A stretch of DNA of 64,000 nt from Hofstenia miamia (lineage: Eukaryota > Xenacoelomorpha > Acoela > Hofsteniidae): positions 1,004,916-1,068,915 of the forward strand of contig CABFPE010000122.1 of NCBI GenBank assembly GCA_900660155.1. Direction: 5' to 3'. Numbering within the stretch: position 1 is the first letter of the stretch; each line of letters opens with the position of its first letter. The translations under genes and the position numbers were made by a program. Positions 49,164-58,764 of the stretch are shown here, in pieces. Below the pieces are notes generated by a model. The model saw only the letters and a program-made list of their open reading frames with translations, ran no database searches and was not told where the DNA came from.

Positions 49164-52100
49164 GCAAACCAAATTAATTAGCACTAAATTAATGGCTGTG
49201 ATTAACCAACCCCACGATTCCGACTTGATTAAAGAACAGGTAATTAAAAAAATAAACTATTTGAACTTGCGAAATCGAATCCTATTAATCTTAATTGGAC
49301 TAAGGAGGCTAAGCAATTAATCAAATGGAGCCGCAAATCAAATTACAAATCTAAGGTAAAGGATTACTGTACTTCAAACGACTAAAGAAATCTAGCCAAA
49401 AATGGAATTTTCTTAATAAAAGCATTGGGAAATCCAAAGGAACAAATATTAGTATTAAAGCAATTAAATATGAAAATAGGACGTACAAGAACAAGAAGGA
49501 TATCGCAAATATTTTAAACAGAAGTTTTGAAAATATGGGTAAATTCAATTTTAAATTTGAGGAAAATAGAAACATTTCAACCCAACAACCTAGTATTAAA
49601 ACGAAGCAGTTTCATTTGAACTTAATTTCCTATTATAAGCTTAAAAATGTTGTAAATAAGCTAGATAATAATAAATCTTGTGGTTCCAGTAACCTACCGT
49701 ATTGGATAATTAAAAAATATTTTTACATTTTTGTGAATACCCGCTTGTAGCATTTAATCAAAATATTATAAATTACGATTTGCCAATTTTTATAAAACAA
49801 TCGGATATTTCACCGTTATTTAAAAAAGAGACCCGCTAGATCCCATGAACTATCGACCAATTAGCATAATACACCCTTTCTCAAAAAATATTTGAAAAGC
49901 TTTTAGCTGCACAAATGTGAAAATTTATTAATGACAATCAAATTTTATCAAGCAATCAATTTGGATTTCGACCTAAATTCAGCACTTCTGATGCGATATT
50001 ATCAATCACAGAAAAAATAAATTAGATTTAAATCAAAATTTGTTCACAGCGGTAGCTGTGATTTAAGTAAAGTATTTAACTCAATGAATTTCGATATCTT
50101 AAAAGAAAAATTATGGCGACAAGGTTTTAGTATGCAATAAATTTTATTATGAGTTTGCTAAGCAATCGCAAACAACGAGTAAAATTGACATTTTTTAAGA
50201 ATATACTATTACAAATTTAGGTGTACCCCAGGGAACTGTACTAGGCTCCATTCTATTTGCACTATACGTAAATGATATTTCAAAATCCTTGACAAATGGC
50301 ACTATTTACCAATACGCAGATGATAATTGTATATTACGAACAGCAAAAAATTATTTTGAGGCAACTAAACATTTGACAAAAGATATTGGAAACCTCGTAC
50401 CATATTTCAATCGCATTAAACTAAAAATCAATTCTGACAAAACTCAATTTATCATCTTTTCATCTAAACAACAACAAAAGCTTACTAAAAATATTAAAAA
50501 TTTTTGTGATAATGAAATTAGTCAAAGTAAATGTGTAAACTACCTAGGTGTATTAATAGACAATTACTTAAAATTCGATAATTTCTTCTCCCAGAAATTA
50601 AAGAAGGTGGCGTGTGGAATAAAATATTTGTAACATTTGCGCCATGTAGGGAAATCATCGCATGTAGAACTAATTCATTCATTTGTCTTAAGTCAATTTA
50701 ATTACAGTGCATTTCTTTTTCAAAATCTCACATCGCAAGAACGTTCATCATTAGCAAAAATGTTTAACTGGGCATTTAGAACACTTGATTATATTGAAAA
50801 ACATGTATCCATAACGCAATTAAGATTCAGTATCCATCTTTATGTATAATTCGCAAATTTATTCATAAATTAGGTTCACTAAGTTTTCTGAATAATTACA
50901 TCAAAATTAATAAAAGAAGTAAAACACTTTTTAGTAGCAATAATCGACAAGGCAATAATAGACAAGATTCATTTTCTTTTAAATGTTCAATCTTATAGAA
51001 TGGTTTAAGTATTGAAATAAAATGGGAGAAAAACTATAAACACTTCAAGAAAAAAATAAAACAATTTTTATTAAATAGGCAAACATTACTGGGCATAAAT
51101 AATAAACTCATTGAGTGGTCTAATTACTTTTTAAAACTGCCCTTTAATTAATATTGCATATTTAAATAGTTTTGTAAATATTTTTTGTCATGTGTTAGTT
51201 TATAGACTCTGCATACATTTAAGGAATATATTCGCTTTGACTCTTATTATTATATCGAACATTCCTTATATTTTATATGGATTTTCTAAAAAACCTCTAA
51301 AATGAAAGATATAAATATATTTTTGAAAAAATATGTCCATGCTCTATGCGCATGCTTGTCGTTGGGATAAGGATTTCAACTAGTATTGGGATCATTTAAA
51401 GAGAGCGAAAATCCATATGGAATAATGTAGCAAAATCCCAACAAAAACTTAATTTATTAAGCTGACTGCTTAAAACAAATTAACCCTATAACGTGTGAAT
51501 TATAATGATCTCCTCTAAAATTTTGAGGTCAAAATTTTCAGAAATACTTATGTTACAACCTTGTACAAATTCAATTTCACAGCCAAGTTTTGATGTAAAT
51601 TTACTCATAATAGTGGTTTTCGTTTAGTTTTTAATAATGCTGATTAATATTATGCATTAATGTTGCAGCAATTATGATTTTTACGTAGGGAATATATTTT
51701 TAGGTGATTTTCCACCCGAATAACTATTTTAAGCAAATCTAGCTGAAACTAAAAGCATGTAAATTTTGATGTCACAATCTCGATAACACCTGACATCATT
51801 GGTTGAGGTTATAGTTTTCATAAATTTACACTACATTGCTAGCAATACAATTAATGCTAGCATTCGCCTTAATTGAACGAAATTGTAGGCCAATGGTATT
51901 ATATAAGTATTATTTTCCAATTTAAAATTTCATATAGGATAGAAAGTCCACGTTCAACATCAGTTAAATTCTCATCGTTTATTAGATTTTCCATTATAAT
52001 GAACTATAATGAATAAATAATATAATATCTTATCTGAAAACATTAAAAAGTATTACACTTTTGTGAGGTGAAGTGGCCTTAGCGTACTGCACATTTTCAA

Positions 52101-53886
52101 TTGCCATTGAATCAATGGGGTTGAATCGGCTGCCGAATTTCCAAGTAGTGAGTTCGGGATATTGGTTCCTTTGTCTGTGAATTTGCAGGAAAGCCTGTTT
52201 CATGTGTTTCTTAAAGCCTTCATTGATCTGTGAGTTCATATACCGAACATTTCGAACCTCAAATGCAAATAACAGCGCTTTGAATGTGACTAAAGAAAAA
52301 TAAATGAGTTATTAACCATATCAATGCCATTCTTTTGGGGAGAACGACATAATGATAATTTATTGAGTTTACTAATTTTAACTTCAGCGTGTGTTGAGAT
52401 GAGCACCTTTTGATGAGAGTCTAGTAATTTTAATTTTTTGTTCGATTGAACGCAATTTACTGAAATATTTCTAAATATTTTAAACAGTCCAATACTTTTA
52501 ATGTAGCTTTTCGATAAAAAGTTAATTCCAAAGTACGAAATGTTTGAAATTATTTACTCTTGTCATTTAAAAACAAGCACCTTCAAAGCATCAAATTGGT
52601 TAAAAAGTGTGTCATCGTGGTATTTTAGAATGAAGAATATTGGGTAAGAGCTGAAGAAGTTAACTTAGCAAACAATATTAACCAATGTATGACGAGGTCA
52701 CGCATTTATAAAATATTTTTTCTAATAACCATAGCAGTTGGCTATGCCCCATATAAGAAGGATCGGCCTACGGCTAGGCAGATAAGGCCCGTTCCAAGGA
52801 TTCTCGCATTGCAATATATCGGATATAAAGACGGTAATCAGGGTAACGAAACAGAATCACCTTGTCGAGAACTAGAAATCTTTTACACAAACAAGGATTC
52901 TAAGAAGGAAAAGAATGCTATGAAGGTGATGATAATGAGATCAATGATCTTAACGACAATTTTAGAATTTCATGCTGTAATCAAATTGTCGATACTGCTT
53001 ATACTGCACTGGAAAAACTTTTTAAGCAAATGAAGAACCTTCATTCGATCTTTGAATTTTTGTATTGCATCCGATGGAAGAGTTAGGGAATAATTGCAAA
53101 GATTTCATGTGCACTGAATCGACACAATGTTTGCTTTGAAGCGAATTCATAGTATGTTATTTCTTTATAAAGTTAAAATGAGTACCCATTAGATTGTTTC
53201 AAAAAACGAATTTTAAAAATTTCCCGCGCTAATAGTTAAAAACCTTACTTTTCAAAAACAATTTAGAATTCGTGGTAGGGCACACGTTGGTGAATTCAAT
53301 CAATTTTAGGTGTATTTTGTGTATTTTCTTTGACTACATTTAAATTGATAAAGTTATATAAGTGAACGAATGCAATATTGAAAGTGAATAATAAAGCAAG
53401 ATATTTGAACATAATGCGCTCCTTATCTAGGCAGATCGTTTTCTGTAGTGCGTCAACTTAAAGCTCATCAAATCTGGATAATTCCGAATATAATATTTTT
53501 TAGCATGTTGTGCTTAGTTCCTGTTCTGTGAAAAAAATGGTGCGGCCACTCCAAAACATGTTGTCAATTATATTAGATAATAACAGAATGATTTCAGCAT
53601 GGACCCTTCAGAATATTTATATATATATATTTATATTTCCCGGTTTTTGCTATGGAAAATACAAAAACCTTGTATTTGGCGGGAAACGGTCCGAATATTC
53701 TAAGGCATTTAGCGGGAATCGCACTTTTTTCCCATTGGCCATTGCTCCCCGCAGTGTTCACTCGAACATAAATATATTTACCATGGGGGTAGGTAAATTA
53801 AAGAAACACTACCCTTCGAAATTTCAAAGATTTATGTTTGGAAATGCGGTTAAGATGAGGTTTTTAAAAAAAATTTAGCAGGAGAT

Positions 53887-53930
<44 letters not shown>

Positions 53931-54389
53931 TTAATATATGAACTATTTTAAAGCATTGTGCTGGTGCACACTATTAGCAAAGCGAAAAAGCTCAATTGAT
54001 ACATTCACTGGAAACGAATGTGCGTAGTAATATTAATACAGTCTTCCATTTAATCTATAAATATTAAATTTAACATTTATCTATGACAATAGATTTTCAT
54101 AATATTAAGTGAAAAATGAAAACTTACCGCCGACACTTACAATAACAACTGGCCAAGTCAAGCCCAAATTGTGCAGAGAATTAATGGATTGGGCGAGGAG
54201 TTGGACCGGATAAGATTCGAAGAGAAAATTTATGGATGGCGTATAAAGTGGGTTGTCCGATATGTTCAAATTGCTTAATTCGGCAGATGTGGTAGCACTC
54301 TTTACAACGTTCACGGTTTTGTCATGGAAAGCTCTATGAAATTGCGAGGATGCCAAAGAACCTCTTACTAAGTGAAAGCGTGTGAGCAT
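41782..54389 (-). CDS. COX18: COX18, mitochondrial inner-membrane insertase of the OXA/YidC family (six exons)
   Basis: Exons 54128-54389, 52057-52289, 46181-46319, 45529-45647, 44306-44440 and 41782-42018 join with matching phases into 1125 bases, 374 residues plus stop. Residues 1-25 (MLTRFHLVRGSLASSQFHRA...) form a basic, Ser-rich mitochondrial presequence. The OXA-type membrane core starts at LGLTWPVVIVSV, about 75-97. Family hallmarks are GGLLWFHNLSAPDPY (about 220-234), a hydrophobic LLPLINALLVLL, and CLMPSGIVLFWTTSA with LQNFLLDRP (about 292-320), matching the VPSxxVLYWLxSSxxxLxQNxLLRxP block of COX18. OXA1L was considered; the APD after LWFxxL and the STPFDWPIAF tail favour COX18. COX18 inserts the C-terminal part of COX2 during complex IV assembly. 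Residues 100-190 are poorly conserved, so the boundary of exon 2 is the least certain. The upstream ATG at 54459 is in frame, but 54389 begins the typical presequence. Confidence 0.85.
42019..44305 (-). other. COX18 intron 5 with GC-rich repeat-like segments
   Basis: Segments at 42116-42200 (GGGCCGGGCCGGCTCAGGTC), 42770-42840, 43070-43180 and 43740-43800 stand out as GC-rich within AT-rich DNA. They resemble the ends of hAT-type non-autonomous elements, but no matching pair of terminal repeats could be aligned by eye. A 26-base imperfect palindrome lies at 44037-44062. Confidence 0.35.
44306..44440 (-). CDS. COX18: COX18 exon 5
   Basis: The acceptor is TTCCATTTAG. It encodes a basic loop (RFIPLSEGKTHILRKPGK) and YGSVFTVGVFGCLMPS. 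The donor is AGT|GTATTC, phase 0. Joined to exon 6 it completes the MPSGIVLFW motif. Confidence 0.8.
44441..45528 (-). other. COX18 intron 4
   Basis: AT-rich intron of about 1.1 kb; nothing else recognised. Confidence 0.6.
45529..45647 (-). CDS. COX18: COX18 exon 4
   Basis: Of two consecutive TAG acceptors (45657 and 45648), the inner one restores the phase with exon 3. It encodes GGLLWFHNLSAPDPYCLLPL, the most diagnostic OXA-family segment. The donor is AGA|GTAAGA, phase 0. Confidence 0.9.
46181..46319 (-). CDS. COX18: COX18 exon 3
   Basis: The acceptor is TTATTTTAG and the donor is a perfect GTAAGTAAG. It encodes LKSFNDIPWEYKRRKAVQLF then TWINISVSVGSVCRSI, corresponding to the xHPFKxxxLxWIQLPxxxxxSxxxR region. 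It ends one base into a codon. Confidence 0.75.
46410..49163 (+). mobile_element. LINE with decayed ORF2 and (ATT)n tail, antisense in COX18 intron 2
   Basis: A C/T-rich plus strand with broken frames of a LINE ORF2. RT motif A is IIFLDISKAFG near 47997-48030, motif B is SGAPQGSRV near 48127-48153, and motif C is LLYVDDTAIF with YVDD at 48226-48237. The pre-RT text YLDTPQYARSSSDFVSLNA and FSVPRRKKN is also typical. It ends GCCGGCCTAATAAAGTC followed by a long (ATT)n array at 49111-49163, which serves as the 3' tail. Base composition differs sharply from the next LINE. It is inserted antisense to COX18. Confidence 0.85.
49164..51240 (+). mobile_element. second LINE, joined to the tail of the first
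   Basis: An AT-rich plus strand with shifted frames of a LINE ORF2: SIGKSKGTNISIKAIKYENR-like text, KLDNNKSCGSSNLPYWIIKK (usual KSxGxDxIP motif), RT finger and palm text QILSSNQFGFRPKFSTSDAI, motif B VPQGTVLGSILFALYVNDI near 50223-50280, and motif C YADD at 50313-50324. It then reads KLKINSDKTQF and VNYLGVLIDNYL. The copy lacks a 5' end and is inactive. It begins where the (ATT)n tail of the preceding LINE stops. Confidence 0.85.
51241..52056 (-). other. COX18 intron 2, remainder
   Basis: AT-rich sequence between the LINE and exon 2. An open minus-strand piece near 51935-52000 (ENLTDVERGLSILYEIL) has an acceptor-like start but no donor, and was not taken as an exon. Confidence 0.4.
52057..52289 (-). 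CDS. COX18: COX18 exon 2
   Basis: The acceptor is TTTTTCTTTAG. Its two leading bases complete the exon 1 codon, then TFKALLFAFEVRNVRYMNSQ (end of the first membrane segment and the matrix loop). The proposed donor is AAAAGT|GTAATA, phase 0. Sequence similarity is weak here; the phase fit is the main support. Confidence 0.65.
52800..53110 (+). pseudogene. hAT (DUF4371/ZMYM-type) transposase fragment
   Basis: One plus-strand frame reads EGDDNEINDLNDNFRISCCN, then QIVDTAYTALEKLFKQMKNL and HSIFEFLYCIRWKS. It matches the middle of DUF4371-type hAT transposases, where a (I/V)IDxxxxxLxxRFxxxxxxxxxFxFLY segment occurs. It lies in COX18 intron 1 on the opposite strand. No terminal repeats were found, and the matching stretch is short. 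Confidence 0.5.
53891..53926. repeat. (AT)n microsatellite
   Basis: A pure AT dinucleotide run of about 36 bases in COX18 intron 1. Confidence 0.9.
54128..54389 (-). CDS. COX18: COX18 exon 1
   Basis: Start ATG at 54389. It encodes the presequence, FLFESYPVQLLAQSINSLHN and the start of the first membrane segment. The donor GGCG|GTAAGT is at 54127 and it ends one base into a codon. Confidence 0.8.
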
Positions 54390-54461
54390 TGCACATCTAA
54401 AAAGCTTGGTTTGGAATGAATACAATGTTATTATTACTATTACAAGTCCAAAGATGAACAT

Positions 54462-55500
54462 GTAGTGATTGGCATCGCATAGACTTCCTCATACCTGAAG
54501 ATATATTTTTAACACCCAACTAGAAAGAAAACTAAATACACTTGAATAAAAAAGTTCAAAACTGATTTAGAAAAACTAAGTGATCTCGGTTTATTCACAA
54601 TCTCGCTTGTGGTTGTCAATAACTTCTCTGACTCTGCTGAGGAAGCAATAACAGCAAGCAGTTGCAGAGCTAAATTTCGTAGTTTTCACACCATACATCC
54701 GCACACGAAACTGCCCTGGAACTACCGACAGGACTGTCGTGTTCTGGTAGCTTTTAGTTCTTCGTCTAAAGTCTGTCCAACTCCGCGTCTAGACCAAACT
54801 AAGAAGTAGTACCAAATTCTTTTATATCGGAAGGTTTCAAAACAAGCTCAAAACTATCATCCCCGGAATCAGCGCTTTACAGAGTTTTCTTCATAAAATC
54901 AACTGTTTCTACATAGGTTATAAAAATTTTAAGAAATTCGATCCAGAAAAGGATTGATGTGATGAAGGTTCTGTAGGTGAACTATTAATCTGCCTTTCGG
55001 TAGTTTTTATCTTAAGTTCTTGTAGAAAATTCCATAGGCCTACCCGAACAAAGCATGCCTCCAACGGTTGGGTGTAAATGTCAATCACTAACATGTTGCT
55101 TAAATAGAACTCGGTTTTATCCATTTCTAGAAATTCAAATTACATATTTATTAGAAAATTTGAAACATTAAACTGTAATTGCGTTAAATGCCTAGAGACA
55201 TTTTAAAATCTGTGATGGTTTCCTCCAAAAATTATATATTTATAATAATAGTGCAAAGCGCACCAAAACCAAAAGTTAAATCCTGAACCAAGTATAATGA
55301 GCCAGGAGTCATTTTGATGATTGTACAATAGAAATTTATGTTCACCACTTCAAGTTTTGCAATCAGGCAATAGTATTCAAGGATATTGTTAAGAGTGAGT
55401 TAAAATGTACAATTCAACTGCAAATTTCATGTCTACTTTGATCTCAAGTAAATTCAAAATAATGAATCGTTTGCTCTCAACAGCCATCATTTTGACTGTA
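54462..55500. other. COX18 upstream region
   Basis: It probably contains the COX18 promoter. A segment of more balanced composition (54600-54800) is open on the plus strand, but its translation shows no known motif. No TATA box or initiator could be singled out. Confidence 0.4.
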
Positions 55501-55539
55501 GAACAATTTCTCAGCAAAATGTGTGAATTTGCACTGCGA

Positions 55540-56302
55540 GTTTTGCAACTGTTTACTTCTGTCTGTGCCGATGATGCACGCAATTCTATTATTTCAGATG
55601 ATTGTCATTTTCCCAAGGTTCAGATAGACCTTCATCTGATGACATACATGAACAAGAAGTAACCGGAAATTGTCTCCCAAACATTGTATTGATTTATGTA
55701 GTAAAAAGTTTGATGGAAGGTTATAAAAAGCTAGGTCATAAATTTACTTGTGATAATTTTTGCATAGCTATTGACCTTGCTGTTAACTTGACGAAAATAA
55801 ATCATTTCTAGCTGGTATTTTACAACCAAATAGAAGAGAACGTGAGCAAATTTAAATGATATTCAAACTTCAATGAACCTGCATAATTCCAAATTTCTTT
55901 TAGAAAAGTATAAGTTATGCTTCGTTGACTATTTGCAGGGCAAAAGTGAACAAAGTGGTTAGCATTCAAACAATTTACATGGTAGTTGTTATTAATGATA
56001 CTGAAAAGAAATTTCCGGGAAACACTAACTTCTATAAAGATACGAAATGTAGCAGGTTACATTTATTTGATAGGATGGTGCAAAATATGTCTGTAAGGTC
56101 TTATCAAAACTTGGCCAGTACATGTGCAGTATTTTTAACGAGTAAGATATCAGACAGCTACATTGCGTTAAACAAGTTGTTTAGGGGAATGAGCAGGTGG
56201 AGTTTATTCTTTAATTGCAAATGTTGCAGCAAGGGAAACAATTTTGCTACCTGTTTTGTTCGAGAAGCACTGCTAACATTGCTCAAAAGAGGAAAAATTT
56301 GA
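55540..56302 (+). pseudogene. piggyBac transposase, 3' half
   Basis: Plus-strand pieces in different frames read TSVCADDARNSII, then VVKSLMEGYKKLGHKFTCDN (DNF, a catalytic Asp region), then AVNLTKINHF and, after a shift, KVVSIQTIYMVVVINDTEKK and NFYKDTKCSRLHLFDRMVQN. These equal the RVVxDLxxGxxxxGHxVxxDNFFTS region and the later PxxxxxYNxTKCGVDxxDQMxRxYSVR region of piggyBac transposases. It is frameshifted and lacks the N-terminal half. A different subfamily from the element at 8653. Confidence 0.85.
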
Positions 56303-57058
56303 AGTTTTCAACTATCATAATAAGACACCGGTCCTAGTGCTACATAGCCACTGTTAATTTTAGAGATTCATTGACTCTAGGTTGAGCATAAATCTGATTT
56401 TCACTACAAGTACCAAAACATACACCAACATTGTTATCTGAACTTTAATTGTGGGCATAATTTGAATGAATTTAATAAAAAATTTAATATTTTCAATACA
56501 GCAGCAACACCAATAGATGTGTTAATGTGAATGCCATTTGGCCTTTTAAAATGTGGAAACAAATTTAATGTTCACAAATAAATTATTCAAAATCACATTC
56601 ACATTTAGTAGCCTACTGATGTTTTTAAAAAAAATTGTTCAATTTGAGTAAACAATGATACTAAAAATTCCTTCTGCCTCAAAATATGGATTTGAAGAAC
56701 ATTAAATATTGTTTTGTCTTACATGTAGCTCTAATGAAGAAGAGGACGAAATAGTTGTCAATGGAATAGTATATTCATCTATACCTTCAGCGCCTTGTAC
56801 AATGGCTCGAAATGTTTTGACAAGTGAATGTCAACCTCGTAACTTAGCACATGTAACTTCTGAAATGGAAGCACTAGTTTTGTTTTATTCTGAGGAATTG
56901 CTATGTCTCATACTCCACTACACAAATCGCAAGTGCCATGATCTTTTGCAACACAACAATCACTTGATAAGTTTATGACATGTGTAGGGATTCTTATTCG
57001 ACTGGGAGCTGATCAGGACAATTTCACGTCTCTCAATATCTGGTCAGATGAAGATGAT

Positions 57059-58313
57059 CAGAGATGGGAGCGGTACCCTCAATTGGTGACCATAGCCGGT
57101 CCGGTTCCGGTTACCCCTGACTGGTGACCAGTTTTGACCGATCTACTACCCAAGTTATCCTCATTTTGGTACCAGCTTTGATAGGTCCTCACATTATAAA
57201 GTACCGGTTTCGACTGCTTTACTCGGTTTCACTTATTTATAGGTTCAATTCTCGTATTGACAGGTTGTTGCCAGCATTGCTGTTTCGGTCCGTTTGTTTT
57301 GCATTACATAATGCATACGCGCTTAAGTTATCGGATTAATTTTAAATATTTTATTATTCACTTAAAGACTCAAAACAAAAAATCGAGACAAAGTTGCAAA
57401 TTTTACGTACGCGTTTTGTTTTGAATATAGTGTGATCCAATGTGAGTAATTATTCCATGATAGATTTTAGTAATTTATGATACGCTGTGATTACTTCTAA
57501 GTATCCAGCATTAACACCTAAAAGTGGTCGACACGCATTGAGGAGGGGTTGATGGGAATGTCGGCTTTTAAATTTTACCAAAACTGTACATCATTTTAAT
57601 TTTGTTGCATCTATGGGCGTAAGCAGGATTTTTCGAGGGTGACCAAAAGAGGGGCGAAGCACTGGGAAAATTTTTGAATATATAGACAAATAGAATTTAG
57701 AATGCACTTCACGCATAGTTATTAAACGTGACATTTACTTTGAAATTATAGTCTAATTATGAGACCTTATTGGGTTGTGCCTTTAAAGGCACAGTGGGCA
57801 ATGGGCATGTTTACTAACAGTTTCTATAAGTTCTAAACCATTACTATAATGATTCATTTGTAATATATAAAGTTAAAAGTTAAATGGAGAGCTACAATTA
57901 AATATAGTGGTATTGTTTAAATACTTAAATTCTTAGAGCTCTTATTTATAGAATTTATACTACTCAATCGACATTCAATGTTCAATGGAACTTTTGCGTT
58001 ATGAACTTGTATTTATTCAAAAAAGAGTATTTAAGCTGCGTTAGTGAATTGCATATGTGATCTACTAACTTTTCCACACGACTGTATAGTGTACATAAGT
58101 CAACTTTTTGTAAATTACAGTGTATTTACAGTCGTATTTTAGTAAATTTAATTATGGTAATTGTCACGTGCTTTCGCAGTTTGAGCTTTGAATAACTCCA
58201 AGAACGGCATTACTAAAGACACATCTCAAAGTGACCGATTTTGACCTGTGAAGTGAAGTTAAGGGTAACCAGATCCGGTCCGGTGATCAGTACCACACCT
58301 GCTTCCATCTCTG
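57059..58313. mobile_element. hAT-like non-autonomous element inside the piggyBac gene
   Basis: The left end starts CAGAGATGGGAGCGGTACC and the right end, reversed, CAGAGATGGAAGCAGGTGTG. The repeat continues through GCCGGTCCGG.../ACCGGACCGG and TTTTGACCGATC.../TCAAAATCGGTCAC, about 80-90 bases per arm with gaps. CAGxGATG starts are typical of hAT. The insertion point breaks the piggyBac coding text cleanly. The flanks AAGATGAT and TGTGATGT do not form a clear 8-bp duplication. No transposase is visible in the 1.25-kb interior. Confidence 0.75.
57776..57793. repeat. 18-bp perfect palindrome
   Basis: TGTGCCTTTAAAGGCACA reads the same on both strands. It lies inside the hAT-like element. Confidence 0.85.
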
Positions 58314-58764
58314 TGTGATGTCACGTAATCCATTTAAATTTTCTTACGTGTCTATGATTTTATAATTTTCGATCAAGGCAACAGCGTTGGTCTGGTGACA
58401 AGCGAACACCAATTTCTGAAGCCTGAAATACTTTTCTTCAACACCTTCTAACAGTCTATATACCTCGCCCTGTTCTCACTGTCGATGAACAACATTTAGA
58501 CTATCATGGAAGAGTTCCAAAAAGCGTCATCTGAGAAATCGAGACTTACAACGAAGTATTGTCACCACAGGACAACACTTTGGTTTTGTTCCTGATAATA
58601 TTCAACTCTTTCCTGAAAAGCAAAACGTTGGTCGCAGCCACATATGTTGCGTTTCACCCTCTAGCTGTTGCAACAATGCAGACCATTCATTTCTCCTAGA
58701 CACAGGAATGTTGTCAAGAAGACCGTGTACCATGTTTGTTCCAATTTATATGACTTATAATTTA

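Larger units (their letters stand above)
56720..58530 (+). pseudogene. piggyBac transposase, 5' half, split by an insertion
   Basis: The frame at 56709-56978 (SNEEEDEIVVNGIVYSSIPS, later SEELLCLILHYTNRK) is the N-terminal region (DEIxxNGxxW...; FFxxEILExIxxHTNxx). After a frame change GILIRLGADQDNFTSLNIWS runs to 57058. The text resumes at about 58322 with SRNPFKF and NFRSRQQRWSGDKRTPISEA and reaches YIPRPVLTVDEQHLDYHGRV near 58470-58515, which contains the first catalytic Asp in its VDE context. Downstream frames to about 58760 are unclear; a Cys-rich piece might be the C-terminal zinc module after a deletion. Confidence 0.85.

Noticed and set aside
51935-52000. Minus-strand open piece with an acceptor-like start, a possible extra COX18 exon
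   Set aside because: No donor follows in frame, and adding it would break the exact phase match between exons 2 and 3.
54609-54809. Plus-strand 66-residue open frame divergent from COX18
   Set aside because: No known motif, and balanced composition alone is expected near a promoter.
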